DNA of 64,000 nt from Sphingobacteriales bacterium 50-39. Lineage in GTDB: Bacteria; Bacteroidota; Bacteroidia; Chitinophagales; Chitinophagaceae. Below, one piece after another: positions 32,907-41,114 of this stretch. The stretch lies in the NCBI GenBank assembly GCA_001898505.1, contig MKTZ01000009.1, positions 496,001-560,000 of the forward strand, read 5' to 3'. The notes below the pieces were generated by a model. It had not been told where the DNA came from, made no database searches, and saw only the letters and a program-made list of their open reading frames with translations. Numbering within the stretch: position 1 is the first letter of the stretch; each line of letters starts with the position of its first letter. The position numbers and the translations under genes were made by a program.

Positions 32907-32928
32907 TTACTTTTAAACGAGTCAAACT

Positions 32929-33450
32929 ATGGAAAAGCAAAGAAGATCTGCTTTGAAAAAACTGCTGGCTGCTGTCGGTGGCGTATTGGGATCAACAGCC
33001 CTGGTCCGCGCGGCGGGAGATATGAATAACGCTAATGCTGGCCTGTCCGCAGACGTCGAGTCAACCGGCGTAAGACACGAAGCCGGTGTCGCAGGAATGT
33101 CGGAAGAAGCCTATCAGCAAGACGTACCGCTGTTCTCGGGCCATACCAAATTCAAGCACATGGTATTTATCGCGGGCAAGGGTGCGCATGTTGAACCTTT
33201 CGAGATCAAGGCACATACGGAGATCGTGCTGAAAGAGTTGGAGAAGGAATTGATCGCTGCAGGATCTTCTATGCAAAAGGTGTTAAAAGTGAGCGTCTTT
33301 CTCAATGACATTGCAGACTACCAGGGTATGAATGAGGTATACAAGGGACGGTTTGGGGACAAGCCTCCTGTCCGGACGACCGTAGCGGTAGCGAAGGGAG
33401 GGGTTCCGGGCAATTCTCTGGTGGAGATGGATTGTATCGCCTATGTATAA
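32929..33450 (+). CDS. RidA/YjgF-family protein with Tat-type signal peptide
   Basis: 173-residue RidA homologue. RidA proteins hydrolyse reactive enamines/imines in the cytoplasm, but this one begins with an RR motif and hydrophobic stretch (QRRSALKKLLAAVGGVLG...ALVRA), which predicts export by the Tat pathway. The core (HMVFIAGKGAHV, VLKVSVFLNDIADYQGMNEVY) ends in PPVRTTVAVAKGGVPGN, which keeps the catalytic arginine, and then VEMDCIAYV. Tat export would fit folding before transport. The downstream amidohydrolase is also exported and starts 13 bp after the stop, so the two may act in one periplasmic pathway. Confidence 0.88.
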   Translation: MEKQRRSALKKLLAAVGGVLGSTALVRAAGDMNNANAGLSADVESTGVRHEAGVAGMSEEAYQQDVPLFSGHTKFKHMVFIAGKGAHVEPFEIKAHTEIVLKELEKELIAAGSSMQKVLKVSVFLNDIADYQGMNEVYKGRFGDKPPVRTTVAVAKGGVPGNSLVEMDCIAYV

Positions 33451-33456
33451 AGGAGG
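33451..33456 (+). promoter_or_regulatory. Strong Shine-Dalgarno (AGGAGG) for the amidohydrolase
   Basis: AGGAGG follows the RidA stop codon directly and stands 7 bp before ATG 33464. Canonical Shine-Dalgarno sites are rare in Bacteroidota, so this decides the start at 33464 instead of the upstream in-frame codon at 33443. Confidence 0.75.
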
Positions 33457-33463
33457 TGTTGTC

Positions 33464-34723
33464 ATGAGAAAGTCCCTTATTTTCTTCTTCTTTGTTTTAG
33501 CATTTCATACCGGATGGACGCAGTCCTATGACATCGTTATCAAAGGGGGCCATGTGTTCGATCCAAAGAACCATATCGATGCCGTTGTGGATGTCGCGGT
33601 GAGTGATGGTAAGATCGTGCGTGTGGCTCCTTCTATTGCAACGGGGCAGGCAGCACAGGTGGTAAATGCGACGGGTCTTTATGTAGTGCCCGGATTGATC
33701 GATATTCATACGCATGTTTTTTATGGCCCGGAAGCGGCCTACTCCAATGGGCAGCAAGGGATCGTTCCGGATGGATTTACTTTCCGGACGGGCATTACTA
33801 CCGTAGCCGACGCGGGAAGCTCGGGCTGGAAGAATTTCCCTCTATTTAAGAAGCAGGTCATCGATAAGAGCCTCACGCGAATCCTGGCCTGGGTGAACAT
33901 CGTGGGAGGGGGTATGCGTGGCGGCGCCTATGAACAGGATACGACCGACATGGATGGAGCGATGGCTGCCGAGGTGGCCAGGCAATATCCTGACATCATC
34001 GTTGGGTTCAAGGTAGCGCATTATGTCGGCCCTTCCTGGAAACCCGTCGACGAGGCTGTGAAGGGCGGTACATTGGCAGGCGGCATGCCCGTGATGATCG
34101 ACTTTGGGAGCAGCAAGCCTCCCTTGTCCATCGAAGAGTTGTTTATGAAGCATCTGCGGCCGGGGGATGTGTTTACCCATTGCTTTGGACAGCTTTGGGA
34201 CAGGGAGTTCATCGTGGATACGCTGACGCAGTCTGTAAAGCCCTTTGTATGGGAGGCCCGGAGGAAGGGCATCGTTTTCGATGTGGGGTATGGGTCTATC
34301 AGCTTTGCGTTTTCACAGGCGATACCCGCGGCTCGTCAGGGTTTCTATCCCAGCTCCATCAGTACGGATATACATGTGAGTAATGTAAATGCTTCGATGA
34401 AGGATTTGTTGAATGTGGGTTCACAGTTCCTGGCGATGGGGATGCGTCTGGACAGCGTCGTTGCGGCGATGACCTGGGACCCTGCCCGGGAGATAAGACA
34501 TGAGGAGCTGGGACATTTGTCTACAGGAGCAATAGCGGACATTGCACTGCTGAACCTTCGGAAAGGTAAGTTCGGATTTTTCGATTATACGGGCAGGCGT
34601 ATAGAAGGAGCCACCCGGCTGGAATGCGCCATGACCATCAAAGGTGGGAAGATCGTCTATGATCTCAATGGGATTGCGAAGCCGGCGGTGTTGCCACGGG
34701 CGCCACGCAAGCCGTCGACATAA
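33464..34723 (+). CDS. Exported amidohydrolase/deacetylase-family metallohydrolase
   Basis: 419-residue member of the dihydroorotase/adenine deaminase-like superfamily, close to the EF_0837/Atu3266 amidohydrolase/deacetylase group. A signal peptide (LIFFFFVLAFHTGWTQ) puts it in the periplasm. Metal ligands are IDIHTHVF (two His), GFKVAHY (candidate carboxylated Lys), a His in FTHCFG and the catalytic Asp in SISTDIHVSN. Family members cleave amides, esters or carbamates; the substrate is unknown. It is coupled to the exported RidA. It ends 2 bp before the convergent permease gene. Confidence 0.9.
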   Translation: MRKSLIFFFFVLAFHTGWTQSYDIVIKGGHVFDPKNHIDAVVDVAVSDGKIVRVAPSIATGQAAQVVNATGLYVVPGLIDIHTHVFYGPEAAYSNGQQGIVPDGFTFRTGITTVADAGSSGWKNFPLFKKQVIDKSLTRILAWVNIVGGGMRGGAYEQDTTDMDGAMAAEVARQYPDIIVGFKVAHYVGPSWKPVDEAVKGGTLAGGMPVMIDFGSSKPPLSIEELFMKHLRPGDVFTHCFGQLWDREFIVDTLTQSVKPFVWEARRKGIVFDVGYGSISFAFSQAIPAARQGFYPSSISTDIHVSNVNASMKDLLNVGSQFLAMGMRLDSVVAAMTWDPAREIRHEELGHLSTGAIADIALLNLRKGKFGFFDYTGRRIEGATRLECAMTIKGGKIVYDLNGIAKPAVLPRAPRKPST

Positions 34724-34725
34724 CC

Positions 34726-37155
34726 CTACTCCGAGCGAAGACTTTTTACCGGATTAGCCGTCGCCGCCCGGATGGCCTGTGAGCTGATGGTCAGCAATGC
34801 CACCAGCAGGGACAACACCGCTGCCGCGCCAAATACCCACCAGCTGATGGTGGTGCGATAGGTGAAATCCTGTAACCACCGGTTCATCGCCCACCAGGCA
34901 ATGGGAGCGGCAATGACGATAGCAATACCCACCAGCTTTAAGAAATCCTTTGATAACAACGCTACCAACCCCGTTACATTAGCGCCCAGCACCTTGCGTA
35001 TACCTATCTCTTTGAAACGTTGCGCGGCAGTAAAGGTCGCCAGCCCAAAGAGACCAAGGCAGGCTACAAAGATGGTGAGACCCGCGAATATACCCAGGAT
35101 AAGCCCGATGTTCTGCTCAGCTTTGTAGGTATTGTCGAATCGCTGGTCCAGGAAGGAATATGTGAAAGCAGATTCTTTCGTCGCACCGTCCCAATACCTG
35201 TGTACGGAGCTGAGCAGGCCTGCCACATCTTTTGTATTGGTGCGGACGATGATGTCGTTCCAGTCCGGTCCCAGCGTCATAGCCAGCGGCGTGATCTGTT
35301 CGTGCAGGCTGCGGAAGTTGAAGTCCTTTACTACTCCCACTACGTGATACACTGTATTGACGCCATGGTCTTCCCTATGGACGATGGTATGCCCGATGGG
35401 ATTGTCTTTCCAGCCATAGGAACGGACAGCCACCTGGTTGATAATAATACCAGAGCTGTCGGAAGGATAATCTTTCGAGAAATTGCGTCCTAGCGCCATC
35501 TGCATACCCAGTGTGGGGATATAGTTCTCGTCCACCACATACTGGATGCCCTTTATCATTTGGGTGGTATTGGCATCTGAATAAGTGAAAAAACTATTGT
35601 TATTGGAATAGCCTGCCGGCAGATAGCCCGAAGCAGATAGGCTGATCACACGCGGGTCCTCGCGCAAATGCTGCATGAATACATTCCTGTTGTCCCCCAG
35701 CCACCAGGTCTGCTCTACGACGAGCACCTGTTCCTTATTATAGCCCAGATCCTTGTTATGGATATACGACAGCTGTTTGTATACGACAAGGGTGCCGATC
35801 ATCAGGGCAATGGAGATGCAGAATTGGAACACAACCAGCCCACTTCGAATACCGGAGCTTTTCTTTCCTGAAGAAAGCTTTCCTTTCAACACCGTCACGG
35901 GATTGAAGGAGGAAAGGAAGAAGGCGGGATAGCCACCTGCCAGCAATCCGGTGATCAATCCAAACAGGATGAGTCCTGGCAATACCCAGGGATTGGAGAT
36001 AAGATCGAGGGTTAGCTGTTTCCCCACCAACTGATTGAAGAAAGGCAACGCCATCCGCACGATGACAAGCGCCAGCACCAGGCCGATGGTGGTGAGTAAA
36101 AGAGATTCCAATAAGAATTGCCAGACCAGCTGTCCTTTAACAGAGCCCATCACCTTCCGTACGCCCACTTCCCTGGCTCTTTTCGAGGCGCCGGCGGTAG
36201 AAAGGTTCATAAAATTGATACAGGCTATCAGCAGCATGAAAAGAGCCACGACGCCAAAAATATAGATGTATTGCGTATTGCCATGTGGCTCCATGTCATT
36301 CGTAGTGGCAGAATGCAGATGGATGCTTGTCAGCGGCTCCAAATACAGGTTGACCGAGTTGCCATTCTTCCTGAACTCATCCATCGTAATACCCATGCCC
36401 TTCTTGAGCTGGGGACCGATGTATTTATCTATCTCCTGGGGCAGTTTTGCCTCGAGTTTTTTGTAGTCATACTGTTTTGGCAGGACCAGGTAGGTGAAAT
36501 AGCTTCCGTTGAGCCAGCTATCGCTCCTGGCCTCCGGATAGGAAGACATCGACATAAGTACCCCGAAATGGAACTGTGAGTTGTCGGGTATCTCATCGAA
36601 CAGTCCGGTGACGGTTGCTGCAGCTTTTTGATCCTTGAACTGGATCACCTTTCCCATGGGGTCGTCATTGCCAAAATAACGCTTGGCCACGGCGCGGGAG
36701 ATGACGACGGAATAGGGATTGATAAGGGCAGTGTGTGTATCGCCCTTGATGAGGGGGACGGAGAAGACGCGGAAGAAATTGGAATCCGCAAAGGCAAGGG
36801 CATCTTCCCGGAAGGTCTTGTCCCCATAGGTGATGCGGGGGGAGCCGCCGTTCAATATGCGAGTAGCTTCTTCTATTTCAGGAAAGTCCTTTTGCAGGGT
36901 AGCGGCTACGGGTGGCATGACGCTGGCTTCGTTGAGCTCACCCACCTGCATCTTCCCACGCAGGCTGACACGTACGATCCGATCCGACTTGCTATTCCAT
37001 CTGTCATAGCTCATCTCGTACTGGATATAGAGCACGATCAGCAGACAGGTGGCAATACCCAGGGCCAGGCCCGCGACATTGATGGCAGTAAAGGCCTTGC
37101 TCCTGCGGAGGTTTCGTATGGCAATTTTGAAGTAGTTCCTGAACATGGGATGCAT
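34726..37155 (-). CDS. MacB/FtsX-like ABC transporter permease
   Basis: Large inner-membrane permease of about 809 residues with two copies of the MacB periplasmic core plus FtsX membrane unit. The N-terminus is MFRNYFKIAIRNLRRSKAF with a first helix. A first FtsX block ends near FNPVTVLKGKLS, followed by a second periplasmic domain (VDENYIPTLGMQMALGRNFS) and a last three-helix FtsX block ending in ATANPVKSLRSE. Such Bacteroidota permeases usually work with a separate ATPase in antimicrobial-peptide or lipoprotein export. No ATPase gene lies beside it. The start is 37155 or 37146. Confidence 0.92.
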   Translation of the reverse strand: MHPMFRNYFKIAIRNLRRSKAFTAINVAGLALGIATCLLIVLYIQYEMSYDRWNSKSDRIVRVSLRGKMQVGELNEASVMPPVAATLQKDFPEIEEATRILNGGSPRITYGDKTFREDALAFADSNFFRVFSVPLIKGDTHTALINPYSVVISRAVAKRYFGNDDPMGKVIQFKDQKAAATVTGLFDEIPDNSQFHFGVLMSMSSYPEARSDSWLNGSYFTYLVLPKQYDYKKLEAKLPQEIDKYIGPQLKKGMGITMDEFRKNGNSVNLYLEPLTSIHLHSATTNDMEPHGNTQYIYIFGVVALFMLLIACINFMNLSTAGASKRAREVGVRKVMGSVKGQLVWQFLLESLLLTTIGLVLALVIVRMALPFFNQLVGKQLTLDLISNPWVLPGLILFGLITGLLAGGYPAFFLSSFNPVTVLKGKLSSGKKSSGIRSGLVVFQFCISIALMIGTLVVYKQLSYIHNKDLGYNKEQVLVVEQTWWLGDNRNVFMQHLREDPRVISLSASGYLPAGYSNNNSFFTYSDANTTQMIKGIQYVVDENYIPTLGMQMALGRNFSKDYPSDSSGIIINQVAVRSYGWKDNPIGHTIVHREDHGVNTVYHVVGVVKDFNFRSLHEQITPLAMTLGPDWNDIIVRTNTKDVAGLLSSVHRYWDGATKESAFTYSFLDQRFDNTYKAEQNIGLILGIFAGLTIFVACLGLFGLATFTAAQRFKEIGIRKVLGANVTGLVALLSKDFLKLVGIAIVIAAPIAWWAMNRWLQDFTYRTTISWWVFGAAAVLSLLVALLTISSQAIRAATANPVKSLRSE

Positions 37156-37285
37156 TTTGAAGGGTATCAACCAAGACGGTGCCAGAGTGTAATATATTGA
37201 TTTTTAATGATATGGAACTCCCGCACACCAGGCGGGCGTTTGGTTTTGATACAATAATTGTCCGGATTTATTGTATTTTATGCCT

Positions 37286-37641
37286 ATGAAGTTCCTTTAT
37301 TGCCTGATACTTTTGGGGCTGACATCGCTGGCGGCGCCGGCTCAATCCTTTATTTTCCCAAAATTTGAGAATACAGTACCATCCGTGAGCGATCTGATAC
37401 CGGTCCGCTGGCATATCAAGGACAGTGTTTCCGGCGACCTCAACAAGGACGGCCGGGCAGACCTGGCTCCTCCGAAGGATGGGAGTTCGATTTTTCCACG
37501 AGCAGGGCCAAACATACCTGGAGCGACAGCAGTCAGGCCAAAGAACAGGTAGAATGGAAGACCTTCCCGCCACGCGTCATCCGGTTACGCGACCTCCGGC
37601 AATATGGCGCCATCCAAATATTCGAGAGGGTATATATTTAG
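37286..37641 (+). pseudogene. Collapsed FG-GAP repeat protein gene
   Basis: N-terminal part, frame 1: signal peptide (MKFLYCLILLGLTSLAAPAQ), then SVSDLIPVRWHIKD and DLNKDGRADLA, an FG-GAP/VCBS calcium-loop motif. After GRADLA the sequence jumps to what looks like the C-terminus in another frame: WEFDFSTSRAKHTWSD, EQVEWKTFPPRVIRL and RQYGAIQIFERVYI-stop at 37641. In intact relatives a long middle region separates these parts. A deletion that removed the middle and changed the frame explains the arrangement. The product, if any, would be a short secreted peptide. Confidence 0.68.
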
Positions 37642-37715
37642 CGAATCCTTTCACAAAACATTGTGCTAAAAGGATAAAGCTCTACATTAGTTGCTGTATT
37701 CTTAAACAAAGCAAT

Positions 37716-38354
37716 ATGAACAAAGTCCTTGCCATGTTCCTCGGCCTCGCCCTGCTGTCCTGTCATACCATCCACCATGCATCCGGCGGCGGCTGGATCT
37801 CTTTATTTGATGGCAAATCGCTGGATGGCTGGAAGGTGGGTGATAATGCGTCAACTTTTTCAGTGCAGAACGGGGCTATCGTCGTGAATGGCAAGACGGC
37901 GCATCTTTTTTATGATGGCCCCGTGAAAGACCATAACTTCAAGAACTTTGAGTTCAAGGCAGAGGTGATGACCGAACCGGGTTCCAATTCCGGTATATAT
38001 TTTCATACCCAATTCCAACAGGGAGGATGGCCTTCCAAAGGCTATGAAGTACAGGTCAACAATTCTCATACGGACTGGCGTAGGACCGGCTCTCTCTACG
38101 CCGTACAGGATGTAAAGGAAGTCTATGTCAAGGACGACGAATGGTATACGGAATCATTTTCCGTACAGGGGAAAAGGGTGATCATCAAGATCAACGATAA
38201 AGTAGTGGTCGACTACACAGAGCCGGATAATGTAAAACGCGACGATGACATGATCGGCAGGGTCATCTCCAGCGGTACCTTTGCATTACAGGGCCACGAT
38301 CCCAAGAGTAAGGTTTACTTCAAGAACATCATGGTAAGGCCACTCGCCGATTAA
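37716..38354 (+). CDS. DUF1080 (3-keto-disaccharide hydrolase-type) lipoprotein
   Basis: 212-residue lipoprotein (LLSC, Cys15) with a concanavalin-like DUF1080 domain: WISLFDGKSLDGWKVGD is the conserved opening, followed by FKAEVMTEPGSNSGIYFHTQ, GYEVQVNN and VVDYTEPDNVKRDDDMIG. The family includes hydrolases of 3-keto-glucosides, and many members only bind or trim sugars. ATG 37716 begins the lipoprotein signal; the frame upstream belongs to the collapsed gene. The secreted-repeat gene follows about 90 bp downstream. Confidence 0.92.
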   Translation: MNKVLAMFLGLALLSCHTIHHASGGGWISLFDGKSLDGWKVGDNASTFSVQNGAIVVNGKTAHLFYDGPVKDHNFKNFEFKAEVMTEPGSNSGIYFHTQFQQGGWPSKGYEVQVNNSHTDWRRTGSLYAVQDVKEVYVKDDEWYTESFSVQGKRVIIKINDKVVVDYTEPDNVKRDDDMIGRVISSGTFALQGHDPKSKVYFKNIMVRPLAD

Positions 38355-38444
38355 AAATCCACCCAACTACGCAAAGACTGAGTAAGGGTTAGAGCCAACC
38401 GCATGAATGGCGTAGCCGTTCGTACTGGCAAACAATCCTTTTTT

Positions 38445-39317
38445 ATGTTTAGTATCGTGAAAAATGTCCGGCAGCGCTGGCAGTGGACATTCTTTGTCTT
38501 TAGTATAGCCTCGATTGCCCTCGCCTGTAGCAAGAGCAGCAGCCCAACGCCTCCCACGCCACCTACGCCAAAGCCCGGCATACAGCTGGCAGACAATGCA
38601 AAATTTGGTAAGATATTGACCGACAGTGCTGGAAATACGTTGTATTTCTTTAGCATCGACGCGGATGGCAACTCCGGCTGCACCGGTGGTTGTCTAACGG
38701 CATGGCCTATCTTCTATACCAACAGTAGCCTGTTAGGAACGGGCCTGGATGCCAACGACTTCGCCACGATCACACGCACCGATGGCAAGCCGCAAACAAC
38801 CTACAAGGGATGGCCTCTGTATTATTTTCAAAATGATGCCAAGGCGGGCGATGTAAATGGTGACCTGGTAGGCAAAGTATGGTATGTGGCGAAGCCCGAC
38901 TATACGATAATGCTGGCCAGTGCGCAACTGGTGGGCAATGACGGCCGGGACTACGACAGCCTGTACCAGCCGAATTTGGGTATTACCCAATACATTACCG
39001 ACGACAGGGGCAGGACATTGTATGCTTTCAGCATAGATCATTTTAAAAAGAATACTTTCACCAAGTCGGATTTTAGCAACAACGCCATATGGCCTTGTGA
39101 TACCCTGGTAACTATCAGGAACGTGGCTTCCCTTCTCGACAAGTCGAAGTTTGATACGACAAATGTCTTTGGTAAGTCACAGATCGTATACAACGGCTGG
39201 CCGCTGTATTATTTTGGCCCCGACAGTCTGAAGCGTGGCAGGACCAAGGGTGTCAGCGCGGGTCATCCGGGTTTGTGGCCGGTCAGGAATGCGTATAGCA
39301 CGGTAGCTCCTCAATAA
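38445..39317 (+). CDS. Secreted-repeat (COG4315-type) lipoprotein
   Basis: About 290 residues with a lipobox (ALACSKSS), a Pro/Thr-rich spacer (SPTPPTPPTPKP) and two tandem PF03640-type units: LTDSAGNTLYFFSIDADGNSGC...KGWPLYYFQND and TDDRGRTLYAFSIDHFKK...YNGWPLYYFGPD. The repeats contain paired cysteines (GCTGGC). Function is not established; related proteins are described as cell-surface lipoproteins. ATG 38403 is an alternative start 14 codons upstream. It ends 42 bp before the convergent hemerythrin gene. Confidence 0.87.
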   Translation: MFSIVKNVRQRWQWTFFVFSIASIALACSKSSSPTPPTPPTPKPGIQLADNAKFGKILTDSAGNTLYFFSIDADGNSGCTGGCLTAWPIFYTNSSLLGTGLDANDFATITRTDGKPQTTYKGWPLYYFQNDAKAGDVNGDLVGKVWYVAKPDYTIMLASAQLVGNDGRDYDSLYQPNLGITQYITDDRGRTLYAFSIDHFKKNTFTKSDFSNNAIWPCDTLVTIRNVASLLDKSKFDTTNVFGKSQIVYNGWPLYYFGPDSLKRGRTKGVSAGHPGLWPVRNAYSTVAPQ

Positions 39318-39359
39318 AACAGTAGCTATTTAATAAAGATAGTAGGAGGCGGGTCGCGC

Positions 39360-40058
39360 TTAATTTTGCCGGCCTGCTTCCTTTATACGGTTTTGCAGCT
39401 CGGATTCCAGCTTCAGGGCTTTTGGAATAAGCACTTCCTCTTCGATGCGTGCGTGTACATGCAGGTCCTGTTCGAAGGTCTCGAGCTGTGTCAGCAGGAT
39501 ACGATAGAGGGATTCGTTGGTGGCCGGGGGCTGGTACAGCCGGATCGTCTCACGTATATCCTTCAGCTCGTCCTCCGTGTCGTGGTGGTCTTTGAGGAAT
39601 TCGCCGATGGAGTACTGCTGGCCTGCCAGCACATATTCGGAGAAATGATAAGGGGCAAGACCCGCGTTGTTCAGCTTTACAATATAGGGCAGGAGGAGAC
39701 GCTCTTCCTCATCGATGTGTGTGGTGAGATCCTGGCAATAACGATGGAAGAAGGTCTGCAGGATCATCAGTATGGGATGATTGGACTCATAATGATCGGA
39801 CAGCAACAGGATGCTTTGCGCGATCTCGGGCAGCTTCTTCTGCAGATAGAAGGAGTGGGTCCTTTGAATATAGTCCACGATCAACCCGATGCGATAGGGT
39901 TCGAAGTCGGCGGCCGTGAAAGATCTTTCTTCAAAGGAATGCAATAGGGCGGTGATGAATTCATTGTCTACCCCGGGCTGTATGGGCAGATGGGTGGTAT
40001 AGGGATCGAGCTGGTAGCGCTGCATCACCTGTGAGAATATATAGTTATTGTCAGGCAC
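39360..40058 (-). CDS. Hemerythrin HHE-domain protein
   Basis: 232-residue four-helix protein of the YtfE/RIC-like group. Di-iron ligand candidates are HSFYLQ, SNHPILMILQTFFHRYCQDLTTHIDEEERLLLP, LKDHHDTEDEL and HVHARIEEEVLIPKALKLE. Members repair damaged iron-sulfur centres or sense O2/NO. The N-terminal DUF542 cysteine motif of true RIC proteins is missing. A GTG start at 40058 is used. DoxX and VOC genes precede it on the same strand. Confidence 0.88.
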   Translation of the reverse strand: MPDNNYIFSQVMQRYQLDPYTTHLPIQPGVDNEFITALLHSFEERSFTAADFEPYRIGLIVDYIQRTHSFYLQKKLPEIAQSILLLSDHYESNHPILMILQTFFHRYCQDLTTHIDEEERLLLPYIVKLNNAGLAPYHFSEYVLAGQQYSIGEFLKDHHDTEDELKDIRETIRLYQPPATNESLYRILLTQLETFEQDLHVHARIEEEVLIPKALKLESELQNRIKEAGRQN

Positions 40059-40116
40059 TTATGGTCTCTTTAAAGGGCCTAAGGTACGAATTCTTTTGAG
40101 TTGGCCAAGTCCTCGA

Positions 40117-40521
40117 TCAAGCCGCTGCATATTGGTTCCCCGGACGAGCTTGAGCGTTGCCCAGGCTGATCCTGTTATAAGTAATATAGGAGACTCCCAG
40201 CATGACCACGAGCACCAGGGGCAGTACAGCAAATGCGCCAAAGCCATAGACAACCCAGTTGGCGACACCAGCCGAGATAAAGTTGATAGCAAAGCCCGCA
40301 TAAGCCCATTCCTTTAAACGCCGGGGCACGATGGGTAAGATAAGCGCAAGGCCACCCAATACTTTGAATACCGTCAGCTCCACTCTGAAATAATCGGGGA
40401 AGCCCAAACGATGGATGCCGTCGATGGCTACCTGTGTATTGGAGGTCAGGGCGGGGATCAGAGAGTCAAAGGCGAAAATGATGCCTGTGAAGATCCAGTA
40501 GATGATCTTGGTGCGTCGCAT
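40117..40521 (-). CDS. DoxX-family membrane protein
   Basis: 134-residue inner-membrane protein with four helices: IIYWIFTGIIFAFDS, ELTVFKVLGGLALILP, WAYAGFAINFISAGVA and FAVLPLVLVVMLGVSYI. The KVLGGLALI and EWAYAGFAI blocks are typical of DoxX-like proteins. The role is unknown; some DoxX proteins take part in thiol/redox stress. It lies 58 bp upstream of the hemerythrin gene and 30 bp downstream of the VOC gene, so co-transcription is likely. Confidence 0.88.
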   Translation of the reverse strand: MRRTKIIYWIFTGIIFAFDSLIPALTSNTQVAIDGIHRLGFPDYFRVELTVFKVLGGLALILPIVPRRLKEWAYAGFAINFISAGVANWVVYGFGAFAVLPLVLVVMLGVSYITYNRISLGNAQARPGNQYAAA

Positions 40522-40551
40522 AGTTGTAGTTTTATAGTTGGTTAATGTTTA

Positions 40552-40959
40552 CTAACGCCTCGAATAATTGAACATCCAGTGTATACCGAACTTGTCGGTG
40601 AGCTCGCCGTATGTGGCGCCCCAGACACTTTGGTGGAGAGGTGTCTTGATCTGACCACCCTCCGACAGACTGTTGAAAATGGTATGCAGCTCTTCATTGC
40701 TGCTGCACTGCAGACATAACATGACCTCATTGCCTTTTTGCAATCTATCTCCCATCATATCAGACCCCATCAATATCAGCCCGTCCCGGACGAGAACACT
40801 GTGCAGTATATTGGCCCCCGCCCTGGCAGACAATTGGGCCGCCATGGGAGATTCCGAGACCCTCTGTAAAGTGAGCTCCCCACCCAGACATTCCTGGTAG
40901 AATTTCATCGCCTCGCGGCACCTGCCATTGAAGTTCAAATAAGCGTTGATCCTTGTCAT
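40552..40959 (-). CDS. PhnB-type VOC-family protein
   Basis: 135-residue glyoxalase-fold protein of the PhnB/YjdN group. INAYLNFNGRCREAMKFYQECLGGEL is the conserved opening; GLILMGSDMM and the C-terminal WGATYGELTDKFGIHWMFNY are also typical. Metal-binding residues are not clear, and no reaction can be assigned. ATG 40959 matches the family start; the frame remains open to 41004. Confidence 0.88.
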   Translation of the reverse strand: MTRINAYLNFNGRCREAMKFYQECLGGELTLQRVSESPMAAQLSARAGANILHSVLVRDGLILMGSDMMGDRLQKGNEVMLCLQCSSNEELHTIFNSLSEGGQIKTPLHQSVWGATYGELTDKFGIHWMFNYSRR

Positions 40960-41035
40960 GCCCAGTGGATTTTCTATAACAAAACTACTCTCACAGCTTG
41001 TCATTGGATGTATGGTAGTACGTCAATTCAAGGGG

Positions 41036-41066
41036 TTGTTTACGACACTCGCATCCCTTATCTTTA
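41036..41066 (+). promoter_or_regulatory. Candidate promoter of the GlxA-type regulator gene
   Basis: TTG at 41036-41038 (-33) and TATCTTTA at 41059-41066 (7 of 8 matches to TAnnTTTG), separated by 20 bp, the spacing known for Bacteroidota promoters. The leader to ATG 41115 would be about 40 nt. Confidence 0.4.
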
Positions 41067-41114
41067 CAGAAGGCGGTTTTCCAGGCCCGCCAAACGCATT
41101 AAACACGCCACTAT

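Noticed and set aside
37425..37715. N-terminal extension of the DUF1080 gene
   Set aside because: These 97 codons are out-of-frame sequence of the collapsed FG-GAP gene. The lipoprotein signal begins at ATG 37716.
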